Source of the DNA: Clostridia bacterium
GTDB lineage: Bacteria; Bacillota; Clostridia; Oscillospirales; Butyricicoccaceae
Length of the DNA: 5,317 nucleotides
Direction: 5' to 3'
NCBI GenBank assembly: GCA_017396925.1
Contig: JAFQKM010000296.1
Coordinates: forward strand, 1-5,317
Shown here: piece by piece, positions 1-5,145 of the stretch
How positions within the stretch are numbered: the first letter of the stretch is position 1
Layout of the letters: each line of letters starts with the position of its first letter
Translations under genes and position numbers: made by a program
The notes under the pieces: model-generated
What the model saw: the letters and a program-made list of their open reading frames with translations, nothing else
What the model was told of the DNA's origin: nothing
Databases searched by the model: none

Positions 1-2
1 TC

Positions 3-878
3 CATGCCGCCGAGATCCCCCAGCAGGTGCTCGACTTCGAGGCCGGCCTGCCGGTCGACGATCTTTTCGGCTTTCCCGGCTACTATATCAACAGCTACAT
101 GGAGGACGAACAGCTGACCGTTATTGTCCGTGACCCTCTGGAGCGCGACCTTGACTTTATGAAGTCGCTGTCCGGCGGTGCCGATGCAGCGTATATCAAT
201 GTCAGCTACAATACCTATGCCGATCTGCCGGCTTTGCAGGAAAAGCTGACCGAACTGGTAAGGGCTGAAGACTACGACGGTCCTGCAGTCGAAGGCTCGG
301 GTATTGGCAAGTTCCGTCTGCGTATCACATTGGCCCTCAACCGTCCGGCCAATCAGCAGGCTGTTCGCGAACTGCTGGCTCCCTATTTTCTGCCCGAGGA
401 TGAAAGCCTGACCGACGAGCTGCGCCGCCTCGCTCTGCCCATCGTCTTTGAAGGTGACCCGACCCTTGTGACCCTCTCCGAGCTGGATGCCCTGCAGACC
501 GGCAAAGATACGCCCGAAGACCGCCCCAATGCAGATGCACTCTATATGACCCCCACCGAAAAACATTATGCCAAAGGCATCACTTCCCTCGAAGCCACAT
601 GGACGGTGGCCGATGCTTCTGCCGAATATACCACCGGCGCACCTTACGAGGTGGAAAAATACATCGACGGCCAGTGGCGCATGATCGGCGGCGGCGGTTC
701 CTGGACAATGGAAGCCTATACGCCGACCACCGGCTTCACCTCCACCTTCCGCTTCACCAGTCCCTATTATGATACCGACGGTCTGACCCCGGGCCATTAC
801 CGCGCAAGCAAAAGCGTCTTTCCCGACGATAACTATAAAGAAAGCTTCCCCGTCTACTGCTACTTCGAGGTAAAATAA
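3..878 (+). CDS. 3' part of a protein with a C-terminal bacterial Ig-like domain (5'-truncated by the window)
   Basis: The frame is open from the left edge (first full codon at 3), so the GTG at 27 is only an internal codon and the true start lies outside. 291 residues are visible, ending in TAA at 876-878. The last ~100 residues (from about nt 573) have the pattern of a Firmicutes Ig-like domain (Big_14 type): a SLEATWTV strand, then VEKYIDGQW, then an aromatic strand pair, then LTPGHYRASKSV and a final hydrophobic strand PVYCYFEVK. The upstream part has alternating strand/helix character (YYINSYMEDEQLTVIVRD; INVSYNTYADLPALQEKLTEL; FRLRITLALNRPANQQAVRELL). This could be two copies of a small alpha/beta unit, possibly of the kind found in secreted protease-like Firmicutes proteins; that is a guess. 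Known proteins with this Ig-like domain are usually exported or lipoproteins, but the N-terminus is not visible. No catalytic motif is seen and the function is unknown. It is transcribed toward, and insulated from, the next gene by a strong terminator. Confidence 0.8.
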   Translation, partial: HAAEIPQQVLDFEAGLPVDDLFGFPGYYINSYMEDEQLTVIVRDPLERDLDFMKSLSGGADAAYINVSYNTYADLPALQEKLTELVRAEDYDGPAVEGSGIGKFRLRITLALNRPANQQAVRELLAPYFLPEDESLTDELRRLALPIVFEGDPTLVTLSELDALQTGKDTPEDRPNADALYMTPTEKHYAKGITSLEATWTVADASAEYTTGAPYEVEKYIDGQWRMIGGGGSWTMEAYTPTTGFTSTFRFTSPYYDTDGLTPGHYRASKSVFPDDNYKESFPVYCYFEVK

Positions 879-924
879 AAGGTGTAACCATCTGATGGAA
901 TACGACGATGTGGAATAGATAAAA

Positions 925-957
925 CCCGACAGAATAATTCTGTCGGGCTTTCTTTTC
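925..957 (+). terminator. Intrinsic terminator of the first gene
   Basis: A perfect 10-bp stem, CCCGACAGAA (925-934) pairing with TTCTGTCGGG (938-947), closes a 3-nt TAA loop. It is followed directly by a T-rich run, CTTTCTTTTCTT (948-959 region). It lies about 47 nt after the stop codon at 878 and ends where the next promoter begins. Confidence 0.9.
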
Positions 958-986
958 TTGCGATTTGTTTACTGCGGTGCTATACT
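958..986 (+). promoter_or_regulatory. Candidate sigma-A-type promoter for the asparaginase gene
   Basis: TTGCGA (958-963) is a 4/6 match to the -35 consensus. It is separated by exactly 17 bp from TATACT (981-986), a 5/6 match to the -10 consensus. The predicted start near 993 gives a leader of about 45 nt before the ATG at 1039. It lies immediately after the upstream terminator, as expected for an independent transcription unit. This was found by eye only. Confidence 0.55.
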
Positions 987-1038
987 GAGAATAGAATAAA
1001 TACTCTGCGCATTTTCAGTACATAAAGGAGATCATACC

Positions 1039-2049
1039 ATGGAAAATCAGAATAAGAAAAAGATCCGTCTGGTCGCCACCGGCGGTACCATCGCTTCCCA
1101 GGCCCGCAGCCGTGTTTCCACCGAAGGCTATCAGGCCTCGGTCATTTCGGTCGAAGACCTGATCGCCGAGCTGCCCGAGCTCAACGACATCGTCGAGATG
1201 TCGGCCGAGCAGATCTTCCTCAAGCCCTCTTCGGCCATCACCGACGAAGACCTGTTCCATCTGTCGGCCCGCGTCAACGAACTGCTGGCTTCCGACGAGT
1301 GCGACGGTATCGTCATCACCCACGGCACCGACACCATGGAAGAGACCGCCTTCTTCCTCAATCTGACCGTCAACAGCCCCAAGCCGGTCGTCATCACAGG
1401 CGCCATGCGTCCTGCCCATGTCATCTCCACCGACGGCCTGCTCAACCTCTATAATGCCGTCTGCTGCGCCGCTTCCGACGCTTCCTACGGCATGGGCGTT
1501 GTCATCTCGATGAACGACCTGATCCTGTCGGCCCGCGACGCCGTCAAGTTCTCCTCTTTCAAGACCGACGCCTTCCAGGCCCCCCTCTACGGCGTACTGG
1601 GCACCGTCCGCAACGCCAACGTCACCTACTGCTATAAGCCCCTGATGCGCCACACCACAACCTCCGAGTTTGCCGGCGCCCAGTATGGCAAGATGCCCCG
1701 TGTCGACGTCCTCTATATGCTGCAGGGCATCGACGATATGCTCTTCAAGGCCGCTTGTGCGGCCGGCTGCAAGGGCATCGTATCGGCCGGTTCGGGCAAC
1801 GGCGGCGTCATCGGCGCCATCGGCAAGGCCTATAAGGAAGAGTTCGAGGCAGGTAAGGACGAACTGCCCGTTCTGGTCCGCAGCACACGCGTCTGCACCG
1901 GCGGCGTTTCCGACGCCTACCGCATGGGCAACCCCAAGATCATTCCTTCCCACGACCTCAACCCCCACAAGGCTGCCATCCTGCTGCGCTTCGCCCTGGC
2001 CAAGACCAACGATCCCGCCGAGATCAAGCGCATCTTCGAACAGTACTAA
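1039..2049 (+). CDS. ansB: L-asparaginase, AnsB (type II)-like sequence but without signal peptide
   Basis: Predicted to hydrolyse L-asparagine to L-aspartate and ammonia. The protein has 336 residues, the usual family length. AAAGGAG (1024-1030) lies 8 nt before the ATG and fixes the start. Family signatures: VATGGTIA (12-19) with the nucleophile Thr17, Tyr31 in the mobile loop, Ser64, HGTDTMEET (95-103) with Thr97/Asp98, VITGAMRP (118-125), STDGLLNLYNAV, and Lys170 in ARDAVK. These match E. coli AnsB Thr12, Tyr25, Ser58, Thr89, Asp90 and Lys162 in a by-eye alignment. The C-terminus (DPAEIKRIFEQY) also resembles AnsB rather than B. subtilis AnsA. The N-terminus is polar and lysine-rich, so a cytoplasmic location is predicted, unlike periplasmic AnsB. 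The position of AnsB Glu283 appears to be Tyr294 here, which may affect specificity. Third positions are strongly C-biased, suggesting good expression. The gene symbol reflects similarity only. Confidence 0.93.
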   Translation: MENQNKKKIRLVATGGTIASQARSRVSTEGYQASVISVEDLIAELPELNDIVEMSAEQIFLKPSSAITDEDLFHLSARVNELLASDECDGIVITHGTDTMEETAFFLNLTVNSPKPVVITGAMRPAHVISTDGLLNLYNAVCCAASDASYGMGVVISMNDLILSARDAVKFSSFKTDAFQAPLYGVLGTVRNANVTYCYKPLMRHTTTSEFAGAQYGKMPRVDVLYMLQGIDDMLFKAACAAGCKGIVSAGSGNGGVIGAIGKAYKEEFEAGKDELPVLVRSTRVCTGGVSDAYRMGNPKIIPSHDLNPHKAAILLRFALAKTNDPAEIKRIFEQY

Positions 2050-2057
2050 ATAGCTGG

Positions 2058-2091
2058 GTTCAGAAACCCCTTCGCTGAACTATATGTTTTT
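2058..2091 (+). other. Weak hairpin followed by a U-run, possible leaky terminator of the asparaginase gene
   Basis: GTTCAG (2058-2063) pairs with CTGAAC (2075-2080) around an 11-nt loop. It is followed by TATATG and then TTTTT (2087-2091). The stem is short and half AT, and the T-run starts 6 nt after it, so this would be at best an inefficient terminator. An alternative 5-bp stem (GGGTT 2056-2060 with AACCC 2065-2069) competes with it. Confidence 0.3.
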
Positions 2092-2117
2092 GCCCGGCAC
2101 ATGTCCGGGCAAAAACA
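2085..2117. repeat. Perfect 13-bp inverted repeat without a downstream U-tract
   Basis: The arms at 2085-2097 and 2105-2117 (core GCCCGG/CCGGGC, flanked by TTTTT on the left and AAAAA on the right) are perfectly complementary around a 7-nt spacer. It sits 36 nt after the asparaginase stop. In both reading directions the T-run is on the 5' side of the stem and the A-run on the 3' side, so it is not a canonical intrinsic terminator on either strand. It may be a transcript-stabilising 3' hairpin, a processing site or a protein-binding operator. Confidence 0.75.
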
Positions 2118-2180
2118 AATTTAAGAATCCCCCTGCTTCCCCGCAAACAAAAACATTTGTAGAAAATGAGGTAATTTCTC

Positions 2181-3785
2181 ATGCCGAATAAACCTGTAGA
2201 CCTCTATCCCGAGTTTTATAATGATGTCTTCGGCCCCATCATGGCCCCCGGTTCCAGCTCCCACATGGCCGCCCCCTGCCGTGCCGGCTATATGTGCAAC
2301 TCCCTGTTGGGCGGCGACGAGGTTGCCGAGATCGTTGTCGAGATGGACAACGACGGTTCCTTCAAGGGCACCTTCGGCACCATGAACGAAGACCTGGGTA
2401 TGCTCAACGGCGCGCTGGGCCATATGCCCGACCATGCCGATTTCTTCAATGTCAAGCCCTGGCTCAAGGAACACGGCATCCCCTACCGCTTCGACTTCTG
2501 CACCATGAAGGAGAGCGCCCATATCAACTCCCTCAAGTTTATCCTCACCGGCAAGTCGGGCAAAACCGCCACCCTCGTTGCCAACTCCATCGGCGGCGGC
2601 ATGATCGAAACCGTATGGGTCAACGGCTATGCCTTCGAGGGCAAGGGCGACACCTATGTCCTCTGCATTTTTGACGCCGAAACCGCCCTCGATCACGATC
2701 TGCTGGTACAGAAGATCGAAGCTGCCATGCCGGTCATGGAAGCCGGGGTCGGCAAGGGGCAGAAGGGCGGCGTCATGCACTGGCTCAAGATCAATACGCC
2801 CCTGACCGATGGGGCCAAGGCCGCGCTGGAGGGCCTCGACTATGCCGTCCTCAGCCCTGTCCTGCCGGTTCCCACCACCACCGCCAAGCAGCCCCAGCTC
2901 TTTAAGGATATGGTCGAGTGGCGCCGTCTGGCCGCCGAACAGGGCAAGGGTCTGGCCGATGTTGCCATCGATTATGAAATGGCCGCTTCGGGCTGGAGCC
3001 GCGAGCAGGTCGTCGCCTATATGCGCGACACCGTCATGCCCAATATGTACCGCCGCACCCACGCCCTCTACGAAGAGGACGTCCAGCCCCTCTGCACCCC
3101 CTTCACCGAGCTGCACTATAAGGTCTGGGAGCAGGGCAGTAAGAATCTGCCCCTCAATCTGGGCGTCATCGGCAAGTCGATCAAGTATGTCATGGCCGGT
3201 CAGCCCCCCGTCCCCGGCGTCCTCAATGTCCCCGGCCCCATGGGCACCGGCGGCGGCTTCCTCTATGGCGTTCTGTCGGCCATCGAAGAGGAACTGGGCC
3301 TTGATCCCGAAGTCACCCTGCGCGGCCTCTTTGTCGCGGCAGGCGTCGGCGCCATCTGCTATACCCGCACCGGCCCCACCGGCGAGGTCATCGGCTGTAC
3401 CGGTGAATGCGGCGTCTGTGCCGCCATGGCGGCCGCTGCCGTCACCGAAATGCTGGGCGGCACCCACGAACAGATCGAAGCCGCCGCATCGATGGCCCTG
3501 CAGGCCTCCATCGGCTGGCCCTGCGACCCCATTCCCGGCGGCAAGGATATGCCCTGCATGGCCCGCGTCCTCTTTGTGGCCACCATGTCGATCGTCTATT
3601 CCCAGTGGGCCATGGCCGGTCAGGATCCCGTCCTGCCCTTCCACGAGGTCGTCGATGTCGCCGATACCATCGGCCGCGGCCTGTCGGGCGACCTGCTCTG
3701 CACCGCCCGCGGCGGCCACTGTTCGGCTCCCACAGCCAAGGCAAAGGCCTGCGCCTTCCGCCAGTGGCATGCTACACAGAAGTAA
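2181..3785 (+). CDS. Fused beta-alpha L-serine dehydratase-family protein, [4Fe-4S]-dependent, divergent
   Basis: A 534-residue, apparently cytoplasmic protein. GAGGT (2168-2172), 8 nt before the ATG at 2181, supports the start. Residues ~1-150 match the beta (SdaAB) domain: FGPIMAPGSSSHMAAPCRAG (18-36 region) and NSIGGGMIETVWVNGY (135-150). Residues ~153-230 look like its ACT domain (strand YVLCIFD, strand GVMHWLKINTPL, then a helix). Residues ~235-534 match the alpha (SdaAA) domain: GCTGECGVCAAMAAAAVTEM, MLGGTHEQIEAAASMAL, CDPIPGGKDMPC and a C-terminal RGGHCSAPTA. Cys406, Cys448 and Cys459 keep the C-X41-C-X10-C spacing of the SdaA cluster ligands. True serine dehydratases (Ser to pyruvate plus ammonia) have SSSHT and KGHGTD; here these read SSSHM and GTMNED. 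The usual E-NA and PTAGS stretch of the alpha domain is also altered (NVPGPMGTGGG). Family membership is secure; the substrate is not. Neither an efficient terminator before it nor a clear own promoter is visible, so co-transcription with the asparaginase is possible. Confidence 0.88.
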   Translation: MPNKPVDLYPEFYNDVFGPIMAPGSSSHMAAPCRAGYMCNSLLGGDEVAEIVVEMDNDGSFKGTFGTMNEDLGMLNGALGHMPDHADFFNVKPWLKEHGIPYRFDFCTMKESAHINSLKFILTGKSGKTATLVANSIGGGMIETVWVNGYAFEGKGDTYVLCIFDAETALDHDLLVQKIEAAMPVMEAGVGKGQKGGVMHWLKINTPLTDGAKAALEGLDYAVLSPVLPVPTTTAKQPQLFKDMVEWRRLAAEQGKGLADVAIDYEMAASGWSREQVVAYMRDTVMPNMYRRTHALYEEDVQPLCTPFTELHYKVWEQGSKNLPLNLGVIGKSIKYVMAGQPPVPGVLNVPGPMGTGGGFLYGVLSAIEEELGLDPEVTLRGLFVAAGVGAICYTRTGPTGEVIGCTGECGVCAAMAAAAVTEMLGGTHEQIEAAASMALQASIGWPCDPIPGGKDMPCMARVLFVATMSIVYSQWAMAGQDPVLPFHEVVDVADTIGRGLSGDLLCTARGGHCSAPTAKAKACAFRQWHATQK

Positions 3786-3803
3786 AACTCCCCTTATCCA
3801 TCT

Positions 3804-3840
3804 TCCCCATCGGAACAAAATCCGATGGGGATTTTTTAAT
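3804..3840 (+). terminator. Intrinsic terminator of the serine-dehydratase-like gene
   Basis: An 11-bp stem, TCCCCATCGGA (3804-3814) with TCCGATGGGGA (3821-3831), encloses a 6-nt ACAAAA loop. It is followed immediately by T6 (3832-3837). It begins 18 nt after the stop codon at 3785. Confidence 0.93.
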
Positions 3841-3860
3841 TTTTACAAAAGCCCCGCAAA

Positions 3861-3921
3861 TTGATTTTTAATTTTACCCTTCTACGATTTTTGATTTTAC
3901 ATGCCGACGGTATGCTGTAAG
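3861..3921 (+). promoter_or_regulatory. Candidate promoter region for the two-gene surface unit
   Basis: Two possible arrangements are visible and neither is strong. TTGATT (3861-3866) is 16 bp from TACGAT (3883-3888). TTGATT (3891-3896) is 19 bp from TGTAAG (3916-3921), which carries an upstream TG as in extended -10 elements. Both -35 candidates overlap the direct repeats, so a repeat-binding protein would be placed to affect transcription. The strong terminator just upstream argues that a promoter must exist here. Confidence 0.35.
3863..3900 (+). repeat. Near-identical 15-bp AT-rich direct repeats before the surface-protein unit
   Basis: GATTTTTAATTTTAC (3863-3877) and GATTTTTGATTTTAC (3886-3900) differ at one base and start 23 bp apart, about two helical turns. 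A longer variant, GATTTTTTAATTTTTAC (3830-3846), overlaps the U-tract of the upstream terminator 33 bp before the first copy. The two close copies lie in the presumed promoter region of the gene at 3946. AT-rich sequence makes chance similarity likelier than for mixed sequence. Confidence 0.6.
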
Positions 3922-3945
3922 CAGAAATAAATTGGAGGAAAAAAC

Positions 3946-4434
3946 ATGAAATCCAAAAGAAAAACATGCCTGTCCCTTCTGCTGATTCTCATCTTATGTC
4001 TGCTGCTTTTCGGTCTGTATCTTTTCTTTCGCCCCGATACGATCGATCCTTCGGCCAATATTATTCTCGACCCTTCCTCCAGCTACTGGGAAGGTCCGCT
4101 GGAAGAAGCTGCACAGGAAGAACAGAGCGGCATTCGTATCCCCGGCTACAGTACCCTTCACTTTCCTGCCGATCAGTCGACCGTCAAGATGACCCTGTAC
4201 AATCCCGAAAAAAACGATTGTTATTTTTCCTTTTCCCTTTATCTGAACGACGAGACCGTCCCCCTCTATACATCCGACTATGTCCGGCCCGGTATGGCGA
4301 TCCATGAACTGGAGCTGGCCCGCCCCTTATCGTCCGGCGAGTATACGCTCCACATCCGGATCAATACCTATGATCCCCAGACCATGGCAACCCGCAACAG
4401 CGCCTCGGTAAAAACAGAGCTGATCGTTGAGTGA
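3946..4434 (+). CDS. Single-pass membrane-anchored extracytoplasmic protein of unknown function
   Basis: 162 residues. GGAGG (3934-3938), 7 nt before the ATG, supports the start. The N-terminus is basic (KSKRK, 2-6) and is followed by one very hydrophobic segment (residues ~8-28), so the rest should be outside the membrane. The segment has no small-residue cleavage site after it, so I predict an uncleaved anchor rather than a secreted form. Residues ~31-60 are an acidic, low-complexity linker. Residues ~63-161 form a compact beta-rich domain: IRIPGYSTLHF, VKMTLYNPEKN, CYFSFSLYL, VPLYTSDYVRPGMAIHELEL, LSSGEYTLHIRINTYDP and a last strand SVKTELIVE. I recall similar domains with the IPGY, NP..N, LY.S..V.PG and L..GEY pattern in Clostridia, often beside small secreted proteins, but know of no assigned function. 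The next gene starts 44 nt downstream, so the two are probably one operon. Confidence 0.82.
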   Translation: MKSKRKTCLSLLLILILCLLLFGLYLFFRPDTIDPSANIILDPSSSYWEGPLEEAAQEEQSGIRIPGYSTLHFPADQSTVKMTLYNPEKNDCYFSFSLYLNDETVPLYTSDYVRPGMAIHELELARPLSSGEYTLHIRINTYDPQTMATRNSASVKTELIVE

Positions 4435-4478
4435 CCAACGATCTTTCTGCAAATCATATTATAAAGGAGAAAATCAAC

Positions 4479-5045
4479 ATGAAAAAGACAGCTACATGCC
4501 TGCTTGCCCTGACCCTTTGTTTCTGCACGGCGATGTCGACCACAGTCTTTGCCGCAGACTTTGATCAAAACAGCACAGCAACACCATCCACTGCCATTAC
4601 CTTCGATTATAAGGAGCAGCCCGTCACCCCCAACGAGCCCTCCTACATCATCGTTATCCCCGATACGATCGAGCTGACCGAAGAGGGCACCGCTCTGTGT
4701 ATCGAAGCCGAAAACGTACAGGATCTGGGCGATCAGCGTATCTCGGTTACCATCGCCGGTACAGATAAGTACAGAAACCAGATGGTATTGGAAGGCAAGG
4801 CCGCAACGGCTCCTGTCAACCAGTCCCTTCGCTACCAGCTGATCGCTGCAGACGGCACCATCATTGAAACCACCGGCGGCAAAGATCAGGTCAACGGCGT
4901 CGAGCTTGCTTCCTTCACAGAAGACGGTGAAGTTGTTTACACAATGAAGCCGGTCATTACCGCCGCCAACAAGAAGGATGTCGTCTATACAGGTTCCATT
5001 TTCTTTAATATCGAACTTGTTTCTGCCGAAGACACCGTCGAATAA
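4479..5045 (+). CDS. Small secreted beta-rich surface-type protein with signal peptide
   Basis: 188 residues. The ATG at 4479 is chosen because GGAG (4466-4469) lies 9 nt before it and because the translation opens with a classic Sec signal peptide: MKK, a hydrophobic core LLALTLCFC, and a predicted cleavage site after VFA (residue 25). The in-frame GTG at 4431 would bury this signal and has no RBS. The mature part begins with a Ser/Thr-rich linker, then YIIVIPDTIELTEEG, ALCIEAENVQDLG, RISVTIAG, YQLIAADGT, and ends with a strand YTGSIFFNIELV. This layout (a V-IP strand, N-V-L-G, a final YTG-strand) resembles small Ig-like or WxL-like adhesin domains of Firmicutes. No LPXTG motif, SLH domain or lipobox is present, so attachment, if any, must be non-covalent. 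It follows the membrane-anchored protein by 44 nt and is closed by a strong terminator. Function is unknown; a surface or matrix protein is inferred. Confidence 0.85.
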   Translation: MKKTATCLLALTLCFCTAMSTTVFAADFDQNSTATPSTAITFDYKEQPVTPNEPSYIIVIPDTIELTEEGTALCIEAENVQDLGDQRISVTIAGTDKYRNQMVLEGKAATAPVNQSLRYQLIAADGTIIETTGGKDQVNGVELASFTEDGEVVYTMKPVITAANKKDVVYTGSIFFNIELVSAEDTVE

Positions 5046-5052
5046 AAAAGAT

Positions 5053-5071
5053 ATGGTGGTCACCTCACCAT
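5053..5071 (-). terminator. Second, weaker minus-strand terminator hairpin
   Basis: ATGGTG (5053-5058) and CACCAT (5066-5071) form a 6-bp stem with a 7-nt loop. Read on the minus strand, the hairpin is followed by ATC and a run of six T (plus-strand A-run 5044-5049). It would back up the stronger hairpin at 5077-5106 for the leftward gene. On the plus strand the sequence after it is A-rich, so it does not serve that direction. Confidence 0.55.
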
Positions 5072-5076
5072 AAAAA

Positions 5077-5116
5077 AACAGCCTGTGGATTTCTCCACAG
5101 GCTGTTGATTTTTATT
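5077..5116. terminator. Bidirectional intrinsic terminator between convergent genes
   Basis: A 13-bp stem (5077-5089 with 5094-5106, core CAGCCTGTGGA/TCCACAGGCTG) has a 4-nt TTTC loop. On the plus strand GATTTTTATT follows (5107-5116), ending transcription of the secreted-protein gene. On the minus strand the A7 run at 5072-5078 gives a T-run after the hairpin, ending the leftward gene at 5146. Confidence 0.92.
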
Positions 5117-5145
5117 CGCTTTATTTTGTGGGCACACCCAGCTTT

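Noticed and set aside
895..918. A 7-codon mini-ORF (MEYDDVE) with an AGGTG upstream, after the first gene
   Set aside because: Too short to judge, spacing and RBS are weak, and it lies between a stop codon and its terminator. Chance is the simpler explanation.
1015..1968. A 317-codon open frame antisense to the asparaginase gene
   Set aside because: Same cause: low-complexity Gly/Ala/Asp-rich translation with no domain, complementary to a well-recognised enzyme.
2059..2086. A possible promoter for the dehydratase-like gene (TTCAGA, 16 bp, TATATG)
   Set aside because: Both boxes match the consensus at only 4/6, and the transcript would start inside the strong inverted repeat.
2121..3818. A 565-codon open frame antisense to the entire serine-dehydratase-like gene
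   Set aside because: Its translation is a Gly/Ala/Asp/His-rich shadow produced by the strong C-ending codon bias of the sense gene. It has no RBS and runs through both flanking hairpins, while the sense protein has clear family motifs.
2809..3864. A 351-codon plus-strand frame overlapping the dehydratase-like gene
   Set aside because: Its product is almost all Pro, Ser, Ala and Arg, typical of a shifted frame in GC-rich DNA, and it runs into the terminator hairpin.
4431..4478. An upstream GTG start for the secreted protein, overlapping the previous stop codon
   Set aside because: It would add 16 residues in front of a standard signal peptide and has no RBS, whereas the ATG at 4479 has a well-placed AAAGGAG.
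4368..5063. A 231-codon minus-strand frame across the secreted-protein gene
   Set aside because: It lies antisense to a gene with an RBS, signal peptide and terminator, and its own translation has no start signal or recognisable domain.
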